From contig DASXTQ010000081.1 of assembly GCA_036505295.1 (NCBI GenBank), positions 1 through 42,223 of the forward strand: a stretch of DNA of 42,223 nucleotides. Direction: 5' to 3'. Source of the DNA: WS-7 sp036505295. Its GTDB lineage: Bacteria; Eisenbacteria; RBG-16-71-46; SZUA-252. A program made the translations under genes and the position numbers. Positions 32,358-40,387 of this stretch are shown here, piece by piece; within the stretch, counting starts at the first letter, position 1, and each line of letters begins with the position of its first letter. A model generated the notes under the pieces. The model made no database searches, was not told the DNA's origin, and was given only the letters and a program-made list of their open reading frames with translations.

Positions 32358-33294
32358 AGCGCGCCGCGGGTTCCAGCTCGAGGTCGGCGATCCCTTTCCG
32401 CACCTCGTCGGCGGACTTCTTGAGCGCCGCGGACTCCTCGCCCGTCAGCTCGAGCTCGACGATCTTCTCGAGGCCACGCGAGCCCAGGATCGCCGGGACG
32501 CCGAGGAAGAGGTCGCGGAAACCGTACTCACCGTTCAGGTGCGCGGCCACCGGAAGGAGCCGCTTCTTATCCTTCAAAATCGACTCCGCCATCTGCACGG
32601 CGGACGCAGCCGGCGCGTAGAACGCGCTGCCGGTCTGTAGGAGCTTCACGATCTCGGCGCCGCCGTCGCGCGTGCGCTGGACGATCTGCTCGAGACGCTC
32701 CTTCCCGATGAACTTCTCGATCGGGATGCCGCCTACGGTCGAGTAGCGAACGAGAGGAACCATGGTATCGCCGTGGCCGCCCAGCACCATGGCCTGGATG
32801 TCCTCGATCGAAACGCCGATTTCGGCCGCCAGGAAGGAACGGAACCGCGTGGAATCGAGCACGCCCGCCATGCCGATGACCCGCTCGCGCGGAAACCCGG
32901 TCACGCGAAAGGTCAGGTAGGTCATCACGTCGAGCGGATTCGTGATCATGATCACGAACGCCTTCGAGGCGTGCTCTCGAATCGCCTGGGCGACGCCGCG
33001 GATGATATCCGCGTTCGCTTTCAAGAGGTCGAGCCGCGACATCCCCGGTTTCCGGGGCAGCCCCGCGGTCACCACCACGAGATCGCTGCCCGCGATCGCG
33101 CGCAGGTCGCCGCTCCCTTCGATCATCGTGTCGTAGCCGCGAACGGGACCCGCCTCGAGCAGGTCGAGCGCCTTGCCCTTGGCGACGCCCTCCACGATAT
33201 CGACCAGCGTGATATCGCCAAGCTCGGCCTCGGCGAGGTACAACGCGGCAGACGCGCCGACATTGCCCGCGCCGACGACCCCGATCTTAGGCAC
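32356..33294 (-). CDS. mdh: Malate dehydrogenase (LDH-like type)
   Basis: Interconverts malate and oxaloacetate with NAD in the citric acid cycle. From GTG 33294 the protein has 312 residues, starting PKIGVVGAGNVG with the dinucleotide-binding GAGNVG; an aspartate in LVDIVEG favours NAD. GLPRKPGMSRLDLL is the substrate-loop wording of malate rather than lactate enzymes, and GGHGDTMVPL holds the catalytic histidine. The GTG overlaps the rpmA end by eight bases with GAGG upstream; the longer frame to 33375 is not family-like. Its cotranscription with ribosomal genes is unusual but not unknown. Confidence 0.95.
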   Translation of the reverse strand: MPKIGVVGAGNVGASAALYLAEAELGDITLVDIVEGVAKGKALDLLEAGPVRGYDTMIEGSGDLRAIAGSDLVVVTAGLPRKPGMSRLDLLKANADIIRGVAQAIREHASKAFVIMITNPLDVMTYLTFRVTGFPRERVIGMAGVLDSTRFRSFLAAEIGVSIEDIQAMVLGGHGDTMVPLVRYSTVGGIPIEKFIGKERLEQIVQRTRDGGAEIVKLLQTGSAFYAPAASAVQMAESILKDKKRLLPVAAHLNGEYGFRDLFLGVPAILGSRGLEKIVELELTGEESAALKKSADEVRKGIADLELEPAAR

Positions 33295-33580
33295 GGGCCG
33301 CCTCGGTCTCCTTCTGCGCCGGATGAGGCTTCGGGTCGATGGAGACCTGCATCCCTCTCTTGCCGCGCCGTGCATACACGACGATACCGTCCTTGAGTGC
33401 GAAGAGCGTGTCGTCCTTGCCCCGTCCGACGTGGAGACCCGGCGCGAAGGGGGTGCCCCGCTGGCGCACCAGAATGTTCCCCGCGCGGACCCACTGCCCG
33501 CCGAACCGTTTCACCCCGAGCCGCTGCGAAGCAGAATCGCGGCCGTTTTTCGAGCTGGATACGCCTTTCTTATGCGCCAT
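33287..33580 (-). CDS. rpmA: Ribosomal protein L27
   Basis: A 50S protein whose N-terminus reaches the peptidyl-transferase centre. The 97 residues read MAHKKGVSSSKNGRDS, then QRLGVKRFGGQ and GRGKDDTLFAL. The N-terminus starts directly with the AHKKG tail and lacks the cleaved leader found in Firmicutes. It overlaps rplU by 11 bases, the usual L21-L27 pairing. The C-terminal ten residues (KETEAARA) are an extra, variable tail. Confidence 0.97.
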   Translation of the reverse strand: MAHKKGVSSSKNGRDSASQRLGVKRFGGQWVRAGNILVRQRGTPFAPGLHVGRGKDDTLFALKDGIVVYARRGKRGMQVSIDPKPHPAQKETEAARA

Positions 33581-34112
33581 GCTTTCCTCGTTTCTCTCCT
33601 TCGGGCATGCTGATGTCCAGGATTTTAACCCGCGTCAGGGAATCCCGGTATCCAATCTTCCGGCGGTATTTCTTGCGACGCTTGTACGTGCCGACCTTGA
33701 CCTTGTCCCCCTTCTCGTGGCCGATCACCTGGACCACCACGAGAGCACCCTCGACCAGCGGCGTCCCCACGTGGACGTTGTCCCCCTCGGAAATCAGGAG
33801 GACGCGTTCGAACTTGAGCTCGGCCCCGGGCTCCTGGTCCAGGTGCGGAAGGATGTGCTCCTCCTGCGGCGCGACCCGGAGCTGAAGCCCCTGCGCCTGG
33901 ATGACCGCGAAGCGCGGTTCCGCTTTCCGCTCCGCCTTGGGCTCCGCTTTGGGCTTTGCCTTGGACTTGGCTTTGGCCGCGGCCTTGTCGGCTTTGGCTT
34001 CGGCTTTGGCTTCGGCCTTGGCCTCGGATTTGGCCTTCGCTTTGGCCCTGGATTCAGCTTTGGATTCGGCTCTCGACTCTTTGGATTGAGCCTTGGGTTT
34101 CTCTTTGGCCAT
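33570..34112 (-). CDS. rplU: Ribosomal protein L21 with long Ala/Lys/Glu-rich N-terminal extension
   Basis: A 50S protein binding 23S rRNA. The L21 fold begins at about residue 67 (RFAVIQAQGLQLRV) and is complete to the C-terminus, with KYRRKIGYRDSLTRVKI. The first 66 residues are a low-complexity run of Lys, Ala, Glu and Ser in KAKAE-type repeats not found in ordinary L21 (about 103 residues). The ATG at 34112 has AAGGGAAG before it and continues in one frame into the domain, so the extension appears translated. A 16-base hairpin lies just upstream. Confidence 0.95.
   Translation of the reverse strand: MAKEKPKAQSKESRAESKAESRAKAKAKSEAKAEAKAEAKADKAAAKAKSKAKPKAEPKAERKAEPRFAVIQAQGLQLRVAPQEEHILPHLDQEPGAELKFERVLLISEGDNVHVGTPLVEGALVVVQVIGHEKGDKVKVGTYKRRKKYRRKIGYRDSLTRVKILDISMPEGEKRGKHGA
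33915..34100 (-). repeat. Low-complexity coding repeat in rplU
   Basis: Degenerate short tandem units such as aaggccgaagcc/aaagccaaagcc encode the KAKAE-like run of the L21 extension. The pattern is imperfect, as expected for slippage followed by drift. On the opposite strand it gives Ala/Leu-rich open frames, which are shadows. Confidence 0.7.
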
Positions 34113-34126
34113 GACTTCCCTTTCCG

Positions 34127-34142
34127 CCCGGAATCTTCCGGG
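34127..34142 (-). promoter_or_regulatory. Small hairpin before rplU
   Basis: The minus strand reads CCCGGAAGATTCCGGG, a perfect inverted repeat lying between the rng stop and the rplU ribosome site. It could fold as a six-pair stem with a four-base loop in the message. Ribosomal-protein leaders often carry regulatory or processing hairpins, but this one matches no known L21 leader that I can identify by eye. Confidence 0.4.
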
Positions 34143-34151
34143 ACTCCTCGA

Positions 34152-35717
34152 CTAGCGTTCGAACTGCTTGGTGATTTCCTCGAACGTTCGCCCGCGAAAC
34201 AGGCGAATCTCGTCCCGCCGGAGCGAAGGATCATCCCGGATCTCGACGCGGAAGCGGTAGGTCCGCTCGAGATCCCCGAGGAGATCCGAATTCTGCTCCA
34301 CCAAATGCACCGCGAGGTCCGGATGCACGCGCAATAGGATGAGCTTCTCCTTCGCGCGTAGCCCGACCCTCCGGAGCATCCGCTCGATCCGAAGCGTCGC
34401 GGACGCGAGCGAGAGCACCCTCCCGGTTCCCCCGCATTCCGGACAATCCTGATTGAAATACGTGACCAGGCTCGGGCGTTGCCGCTGCCGGGTCATCTCT
34501 ACGAGTCCCAGGTCGCTCACCGCGAACGTCTTCGTGCGCGATCGGTCCCGCTTCAACCGATTGCGAAGCGTGTCCAGTACGGCTTTCTTGTTCGCTTCGA
34601 TTTCCATGTCGATGAAATCGAGGACGATGATTCCACCCAGGTCGCGAAGCCTCAGCTGGCGGGCGATCTCCTCGGCCGCCTCCAGATTGGTCTTCAAGAT
34701 CGTGTCTTCCTGATTCTTCTTCCCGGTGAATCGTCCCGTGTTGACGTCGATCGCCACGAGGGCCTCGGTCTGATCGATCGTGATGTAGCCCCCGCGCTTC
34801 AACCAGACCTTGCGCTCCATCGCCTTCTCGAGCTCCGCCTCGATGCCGAAATGGTCGAAAATCGGCTCCGCGCCGCGGTAGAGCTTGATGCGCGAGCTAA
34901 GCTCCGGGACGTAGTTCTTCAAGTAATCCAGGATCTCGCGATACGACTCCTTCGAGTCGATGACAAGCTGGGCCACGTCCTCCGTAAAAATGTCCCGGAT
35001 CAATCCGGTGGTCAGCTCCATCTCGCGATGGAGGATCGACGGAGCCTTGGCCCGCTGGGACTGCTTTTCGACTTTGGTCCAGAGCTGCTCCAAGTACTTG
35101 ATGTCGCTCTGGAATTCCTTCTTTCCGCGCTCCGCACCCACGGTGCGGACGATGAGCCCCGATCCCTTGGGGCGAATTTCCTTGATCAGCGTCTTGAGCC
35201 GCGTCCGCTCCTGGCGGTCCTCGATCTTCCGGGACACGCCGATGTGATCGTGTCCGGGCATCAGTACCAGGTACCGTCCCGGAAGCGAGATCTGCGTCGT
35301 AACGCGGGGGCCCTTGGTCCCGATCGGCTCCTTCGTGATCTGAACCAGGATCTCCTGGCCCTTCTGAAGCGCTTCCTCGATCCTCGGCACCGGCTCGTCG
35401 CGGCGCCATCGGCCGCGGCCCCCGCTCCCGCCGTTTTGCTTTTGCTCTTCCGCTTCCTCGTCCTCGAACAGGTCGTCGAGCTCCGAATCGGACGGGTGCA
35501 GATCGGACGCGTGAAGGAAAGCCGTCTTTTCGAGCCCCAGGTCGACGAATGCGGCCTGCATGCCCGGAAGCACTGCGTTGACGCGGCCTTTGTATATGTC
35601 GCCCACGCGGCGCCGGGCCTCGGGGCGTTCTACCATCACCTCGACTAGTTCCTTCTCTTCGAGGATCGCGATGCGTGTTTCGTGAAGACCGGCGTTAATT
35701 ACGATTTCTCGGCGCAT
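34152..35717 (-). CDS. rng: Ribonuclease G/E family endoribonuclease
   Basis: Cuts single-stranded RNA at 5'-monophosphate ends, maturing rRNA and decaying mRNA. The 521 residues start with the RNase G N-terminus (VINAGLHETRIAILEE), then an S1 domain split by an insert of about 40 residues (acidic DLFEDEEAEE, then Gly/Arg-rich) near 74-112. The catalytic acidic residues are in VAIDVNTGRF and VLDFIDME, and the zinc-link cysteines in CPECGGTG. There is no long scaffold tail, so it is G-like rather than E-like. GGAGGTG precedes the ATG; it overlaps the radical-SAM gene by 19 bases. Confidence 0.94.
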   Translation of the reverse strand: MRREIVINAGLHETRIAILEEKELVEVMVERPEARRRVGDIYKGRVNAVLPGMQAAFVDLGLEKTAFLHASDLHPSDSELDDLFEDEEAEEQKQNGGSGGRGRWRRDEPVPRIEEALQKGQEILVQITKEPIGTKGPRVTTQISLPGRYLVLMPGHDHIGVSRKIEDRQERTRLKTLIKEIRPKGSGLIVRTVGAERGKKEFQSDIKYLEQLWTKVEKQSQRAKAPSILHREMELTTGLIRDIFTEDVAQLVIDSKESYREILDYLKNYVPELSSRIKLYRGAEPIFDHFGIEAELEKAMERKVWLKRGGYITIDQTEALVAIDVNTGRFTGKKNQEDTILKTNLEAAEEIARQLRLRDLGGIIVLDFIDMEIEANKKAVLDTLRNRLKRDRSRTKTFAVSDLGLVEMTRQRQRPSLVTYFNQDCPECGGTGRVLSLASATLRIERMLRRVGLRAKEKLILLRVHPDLAVHLVEQNSDLLGDLERTYRFRVEIRDDPSLRRDEIRLFRGRTFEEITKQFER

Positions 35718-38617
35718 TCACCTCCGTAAGCAGGATCCGCCGCGTCCCCGTCGGCCGGATGAACCGGCACCGGCCGCCAGAACGACGATTCCTCGAGTGC
35801 ATCCAATGGGTTCAAGACCGTGCCGCCGCGCTCTACCCAAAGCGCTTCGCGATGGACGAGCAGCAAGCGGGGGTCGAATTCGAATGATTGAAAGAGGCTC
35901 TTCAGCAGAAGATCGGGGCGCAGGTAGCCGGGCGCGTGGAGCCGGCTCGAGACGCGGACGCAGAGCGGGGTCGGCCCCGCATCGAGAGCGATCGCGATCA
36001 CCGCCGGGCGGGCATTCACCGTCTTGCCCTTCTGCCCGTGCGATTGCTTCATCACCGTCCAGTCGGCTGCTTCCCGGAAGGCTGTGACGCCCTGCTCCAA
36101 CTCCTGTCGCACGCGATGGACGTTCTCCCCGCGGGAGAGGAGATCCATCAGATAGTCCGTGAGGCGGACCTCGTAATCCGCCTGGGTGATCGCCGCCATG
36201 AGCGATTCGGTCTGACGGCTGAACGCCCTGCCTCCGGTGATCCGGAGGCCCTCCGGCAGTACGTCGTTCATGGACTCGATCGTAGGCCACGGGCACGGCT
36301 GCGCCAGCTCGAGATCGAAATACTCGGAGCGGCTCGTCGCCCCCAGCGAGAGCGGCGGTCCGTACGCGATCTTCGCGTGGCGGTTGAACCCTTGGGAGAA
36401 CGCCATCGGAATCTTCGCGACCCGAAGGGCGCGATCGAAGATGCGGACCAGGTCGAGATGCGATGTGAACCGGGCCTGACCCTGCTTCTCGTACGCGACT
36501 CGGAATCGCTGGGCTTGGGGTCCCTTGCTCGAGGTCGGCCAGGCTTTCCGGCGACGTCCGTACGCCGGAGACTCCGCGGGCCCCTTTCCCGCGGATCCGC
36601 TTCCGTTTGTCGTCGGGGCGCTCGGCACGGGTGCGGGAGGCTCCGGCTTGAGCGGCTCGATCGGCGCCTGGCGCAGTTCCTCGACCCGATGCTCGATCAT
36701 CTGCGGAGTCACGTCGTCGGGAACGCGGAAATCCAGCGTTTCGGGAAGCTGTCCCTGCCCCGGCGCGAGCTGAAGCGAGACGCGGCGCCCGTCACGCGCC
36801 TTCGGCGTGAAGCACGGCGCACCACATCGGTAGCACGCGTGATCGCGGCAATCGGGCGTGAGCGCCGCGGCGTATGCCTTGGCCCTCTCTTGAAGAAGGA
36901 ACTTCTTCACGACCGGCGTGCGAATATGATCCCAGGGCAGCACTTCGTCCAGGTCCCGCGGCCTCAGGTAGAGGCTCGGGTCGATTCCAACCTGCTCGAA
37001 CGCCTTCATCCAGAGTCCGAAATTGAAACATTCCGACCAGCCGTCGAAGCGCGCTCCCATCCTCCACGCCGCTTCGAGCGCGTCCGCGGTACGCACGTCC
37101 CCGCGGGAGAAGACCCCTTCGAGAAACGCCGTGTCGGGATCCCGCCATTTGAGCCTCACGTTGTTCATGCCGCGGAAGCCTTGGCGCAAACGCTCGACCT
37201 TGCGATGGAGCGTCTCCATGGAATCCTGAATTTCCCACTGGAACGGCGTGTGGGGTTTGGGCACGTGGGGGGAGATGCCCACGTTGAAGTGCATCCGCTT
37301 GTTGCCCCCCTTCGCCCACTGCTGGCATTTCCCGATGATCTCCGCGATCCCGTCCACGTCGGCCTCGGTCTCGGTCGGGAGCCCGATCATGAAATAGAAC
37401 TTGATCCCGCCCCATCCCTGGTCGCGCGCGAGCTTGACGGAGTATTCGAGCTCCGCCTCGTCGATCCCCTTGTTGATCACATCCCGCATCCGCTGCGTGC
37501 CCGCCTCCGGCGCGAACGTGATGCTGCCCCGCCTTCCCTGCTGGATCTTGTCCGCCACCGAGGGGGCAAGGGTGCCCACGCGCGTCGAGGGCAGCGAAAC
37601 GTTCACCCCCAGCTCGTTCGTGAACCGATCCAGCTCGTGGAGCACGACCGGGAGCTGCTTGTAGTCGGTGGTGGAGAGCGAGAGGAGCGACACCTCGTCC
37701 CATCCGGCGTGCACGATCCCGCACTGGACTTCCTTGACCACCTGGTCGGCACGCTTCTCGCGCAGCGGACGATTCATGTATCCGGCCAGGCAGAAGCGGC
37801 ACCCCCGCGTGCAGCCGCGCATCACTTCCACCCCGAGACGGTCGTGGGTGATCTCGGTCGGGGAGATGAGCGGCTTCTCCGGGTAGTACTCCGGGTCGAG
37901 CGACGGCACGTACCGGTACCGAGGCTTCTGCGTCGGGGATTCGGGCTTCGGCTCGCGTGCCACGAACCCGAACGGGTTCACGACCTCCTCGAAGTGCGCC
38001 GGAACGTAGACTCCTTCGAGAGCGCCCAGCCGCCGGAGCACTTCCGCACGCTTGAGTCCTTGCTCGCGCCGCTCGACCATGAGGTCGCACATCTCCTGGA
38101 TGACTTCCTCGCCGTCCCCGATCACGAAGGCGTCGATGAAGGGGGCGAGCGGTTCCGGATTCACGGTGCAGAGACCGCCTGCCACCACGATTGGATCCTG
38201 ATCGCGGCGGGCGGCCGAACGGAGCGGAATCTGCGCGAGGTCGATCATCGTGAGCACGTTCGTGTACGAGAGCTCGTATTGGAGGGAGAACCCGATCAGG
38301 TCGAACTCCGCCGCTGGCGTACGCGACTCGAGGGAGTAGAGCGGAATCCCCTCCGCCCGCATGAGCTGCTCCATGTCCCCCCACGGTGTGAAGCACAGCT
38401 CCGCCATGGCATCCGGGCGCTTGTTCAGGATGTGATAGAGGATCTTGATTCCGAGATAAGACATCCCGATCTCGTAGAGGTCGGGAAAGCAGAGAAGCGC
38501 GCGCACCTTGACGGTGGCCGGGTCCTTGCGGGCAGCGTGGAGGAAGCTACCTGTGTACCGGCTCGGCTTGGTCACGATCGGCAGATAGGCCTCGTCCAAA
38601 ATACGCAATTTATTCAT
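35699..38617 (-). CDS. Fused radical-SAM protein (TIGR03960) and DUF2344 (TIGR03936) protein
   Basis: A 972-residue fusion from ATG 38617, which has GGGAGGGCGGT directly upstream; the frame reaching 38653 is less likely. The first two thirds form a B12-binding-like N-terminal region plus a radical-SAM domain with CTRGCRFC (Cys269, 273, 276). After it comes a second cysteine cluster, CRDHACYRCGAPC, probably binding another Fe-S cluster or zinc. From about 700, RFRVAYEKQGQARFTSHLDLVRIFDRAL marks the DUF2344 domain. These two families usually occur as neighbours beside rng and L21/L27; here they are one protein. The reaction is not known; a role in rRNA/tRNA modification is inferred from context only. 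Confidence 0.88.
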   Translation of the reverse strand: MNKLRILDEAYLPIVTKPSRYTGSFLHAARKDPATVKVRALLCFPDLYEIGMSYLGIKILYHILNKRPDAMAELCFTPWGDMEQLMRAEGIPLYSLESRTPAAEFDLIGFSLQYELSYTNVLTMIDLAQIPLRSAARRDQDPIVVAGGLCTVNPEPLAPFIDAFVIGDGEEVIQEMCDLMVERREQGLKRAEVLRRLGALEGVYVPAHFEEVVNPFGFVAREPKPESPTQKPRYRYVPSLDPEYYPEKPLISPTEITHDRLGVEVMRGCTRGCRFCLAGYMNRPLREKRADQVVKEVQCGIVHAGWDEVSLLSLSTTDYKQLPVVLHELDRFTNELGVNVSLPSTRVGTLAPSVADKIQQGRRGSITFAPEAGTQRMRDVINKGIDEAELEYSVKLARDQGWGGIKFYFMIGLPTETEADVDGIAEIIGKCQQWAKGGNKRMHFNVGISPHVPKPHTPFQWEIQDSMETLHRKVERLRQGFRGMNNVRLKWRDPDTAFLEGVFSRGDVRTADALEAAWRMGARFDGWSECFNFGLWMKAFEQVGIDPSLYLRPRDLDEVLPWDHIRTPVVKKFLLQERAKAYAAALTPDCRDHACYRCGAPCFTPKARDGRRVSLQLAPGQGQLPETLDFRVPDDVTPQMIEHRVEELRQAPIEPLKPEPPAPVPSAPTTNGSGSAGKGPAESPAYGRRRKAWPTSSKGPQAQRFRVAYEKQGQARFTSHLDLVRIFDRALRVAKIPMAFSQGFNRHAKIAYGPPLSLGATSRSEYFDLELAQPCPWPTIESMNDVLPEGLRITGGRAFSRQTESLMAAITQADYEVRLTDYLMDLLSRGENVHRVRQELEQGVTAFREAADWTVMKQSHGQKGKTVNARPAVIAIALDAGPTPLCVRVSSRLHAPGYLRPDLLLKSLFQSFEFDPRLLLVHREALWVERGGTVLNPLDALEESSFWRPVPVHPADGDAADPAYGGECAEKS

Positions 38618-38645
38618 ACCGCCCTCCCAAGCAAAGCGCTCAGCG

Positions 38646-38662
38646 TAAGTCACTGTGACTTA
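38646..38662. promoter_or_regulatory. Perfect 17-base palindrome, operator-like
   Basis: TAAGTCACAGTGACTTA on the minus strand has eight-base arms that are exact complements around a single central base. It lies 29 bases before the ATG of the radical-SAM gene in an AT-rich stretch unlike its surroundings, and covers the start point expected from the candidate promoter. This is the form of a binding site for a dimeric repressor or activator; the protein is unknown. Confidence 0.6.
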
Positions 38663-38666
38663 TTAA

Positions 38667-38697
38667 ATTATCCTCAACCAGCGGGAGTATGGTCCAA
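38667..38697 (-). promoter_or_regulatory. Candidate promoter for the radical-SAM-rng-rplU-rpmA-mdh operon
   Basis: TTGGAC (38697-38692), a 19-base spacer and GATAAT (38672-38667) on the minus strand. Both boxes are good partial matches to sigma-70, but the spacer is two bases longer than ideal. The surrounding 100 bases are the most AT-rich gap in the window, which supports a promoter somewhere here. Confidence 0.4.
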
Positions 38698-38720
38698 GTC
38701 TCACCAAGTTTGAGAATCTA

Positions 38721-39500
38721 TCACAAACCTCCGCGCCGCGGCAACGTCGCACTAATTTCCGGGCTCTGGCTCGCAGGGGTCCCGCCGTGGGAAGCGGCAA
38801 GGGAGAGGACCCAGGCGGCGCCGGCCTGCTCCAGCGCCTCCGCGGCCGCCAGAAGCGTGCTTCCCGTCGTCGCGACATCGTCCACAAGGACAACCGGCCG
38901 ACCCGAGATCGCGGCCGGTTTCGGGACCCGGAACGCGCCCTCCACGTTCCGCCGGCGCAGATCCGGATCCAGTTTCGCTTGGGGCTTGTGGTCGCGCGTG
39001 CGCACGAGGGCGTCGACCACGGGGATTCCCCAGCGATCCGACGCTTCCCTGGCCAGGAGCAAAGCTTGATCGAATCCGCGCCATGCGCGGCGGGCGGGAT
39101 GGAGCGAGACGGGGACCAGGACATATTCATGGCCGATGCCCTCGCGGAGCCCCGGCGGCTCCGGAAGGAGCGACGCGACCCAGCGGGCCAGCGCGGAGGC
39201 CCGCTCGTACTTGAGCGCATGGATGATTCGATCGAGCGGGGACTCGAATGCGGGTCCCGCGAGGAGGAGCCTCGCCGCTCCGTGTGCCGGGCAACCTCGC
39301 TGCGATACGTTCGCCGCACGATCGCCGTGCAGGCACCGAAGGCAAAGGGCGACGCCCGTCCTGCCGACGCGTCCGTCGCACGCCGCGCACACCTCACGCT
39401 CGCGAGGAGGCGAGCCACCGCAGCCTGGGCACCGGCGATCGAGCAGCATGTCGCAAAGGTCGCCCCAGCCGGCGTACACCAAGCGGCGAATCGGAATCAC
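38721..39500 (-). CDS. ComF-family phosphoribosyltransferase
   Basis: ComF-type proteins take part in DNA uptake in competent bacteria, but occur widely in others. From GTG 39500, which has GGGGAGGGG upstream, the protein has 259 residues. The N-terminus has two zinc-finger-like pairs (CPGC at 24-27, CAAC at 38-41). The C-terminal half has ALKYERASALARW, HPARRAWRGFDQALLLAREAS and the PRPP-binding loop VVLVDDVATTGSTL near residue 200. A TTG at 39521 is an alternative start. It follows aroE by 24 bases and ends before the regulatory gap. Confidence 0.9.
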   Translation of the reverse strand: MIPIRRLVYAGWGDLCDMLLDRRCPGCGGSPPREREVCAACDGRVGRTGVALCLRCLHGDRAANVSQRGCPAHGAARLLLAGPAFESPLDRIIHALKYERASALARWVASLLPEPPGLREGIGHEYVLVPVSLHPARRAWRGFDQALLLAREASDRWGIPVVDALVRTRDHKPQAKLDPDLRRRNVEGAFRVPKPAAISGRPVVLVDDVATTGSTLLAAAEALEQAGAAWVLSLAASHGGTPASQSPEISATLPRRGGL

Positions 39501-39524
39501 CCCATCCCCTCCCCTTCCCAAGAC

Positions 39525-40376
39525 TCATCCCGACCCGCGCAAGGCCTCCTTCATCACCGCAACCGAGGGCCTCTTGCCCGTCCAGAACTCGAAGGATGCC
39601 GCGCCTTGATGGATCAAGAGGGCGCCGCCATCCTCGTACCGAAGCCCTCGCTCACGCGCCCGGGTCCGTACGACGGCGGCCCGAGCCCCGTAGTTCAGGT
39701 CGAGCACGACCGCCCCGGGAGCGTGGCGGCCCCACCACGAATCCTCCTCGCTGGTAATCGGCTCCACGGGGATCGCGCGGATCAACACGTCCCACGGGTC
39801 GCCGCCCCCCTCGTTCGCGCGATCCCCCAGCGCGGCCGAAGTGATTCGCACTGGCCCATCCGGTCCCGTCGCGCTTCGCGCGGCCGCCCGGGCGCGCTCG
39901 GCGTTCCGACTCACCAGGTGGATCGCCTCCGGGTGAAGCGTGGCCAGCTTCGGGACGATCGCGCGGATGGCACCCCCCGCGCCTATCACGATCACGCGGC
40001 GGCCCCTCATCTCGATTCCCTCCTCCGCGATCCACGCAAGGAACCCGATCCCGTCGGTGGCGTGCCCGCGCCATCCCTCCCTCTCCCGGCGAAGCGTGTT
40101 CACCACCCGGGCTTCGTCGGCCTCCACGGTGCGATCGTGCACGAGGGCGAAGGCCGCTTCCTTGTGGGGCGCGGTCACGCTCAATCCCGACACGCCCGCG
40201 GCGTGAAGGCCGCGGAGCGCCTCCTCCAGGCGGGGGGGCGGCACCTCGAGGGCGATGTAGACCGCGTTCATGCCTGCCGCTTGAAACGCCGCGTTCTGGA
40301 TCAGGGGGGATTGGCTGTGCTGCACCGGCTGACCCAGCACCGCGTAGACCTGGGTCGCCCCGTCCACGCGATTCAC
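39525..40376 (-). CDS. aroE: Shikimate dehydrogenase
   Basis: Reduces 3-dehydroshikimate to shikimate with NADPH in aromatic amino-acid synthesis. The 283 residues include the substrate motif QHSQSPLIQNAAF (SxS type), catalytic Lys72 in VTAPHKEAA, Asn93 in VVNTL, Asp108 in ATDGIGF, and the cofactor loop GAGGAIRAI. The GTG start lies 11 bases after the lgt stop with a GAGGGA-type ribosome site. No fused AroD domain is present. Confidence 0.94.
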   Translation of the reverse strand: MNRVDGATQVYAVLGQPVQHSQSPLIQNAAFQAAGMNAVYIALEVPPPRLEEALRGLHAAGVSGLSVTAPHKEAAFALVHDRTVEADEARVVNTLRREREGWRGHATDGIGFLAWIAEEGIEMRGRRVIVIGAGGAIRAIVPKLATLHPEAIHLVSRNAERARAAARSATGPDGPVRITSAALGDRANEGGGDPWDVLIRAIPVEPITSEEDSWWGRHAPGAVVLDLNYGARAAVVRTRARERGLRYEDGGALLIHQGAASFEFWTGKRPSVAVMKEALRGSG

Positions 40377-40387
40377 GCCGGGGTCCC

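Noticed and set aside
33901..34089. Ala/Leu-rich plus-strand open frame resembling a hydrophobic peptide
   Set aside because: It is the reverse reading of the Lys/Ala/Glu repeat in rplU; low complexity alone explains it.
35888..38713. 941-codon plus-strand open frame opposite the radical-SAM gene
   Set aside because: It is the antisense shadow of a firmly identified gene in GC-rich DNA; its protein has no recognisable motif and is rich in Arg, His and Pro.
38698..38720. Terminator after comF-like gene (TCTCA...TGAGA stem)
   Set aside because: Only five pairs with a seven-base loop and no T-run; too weak to call.
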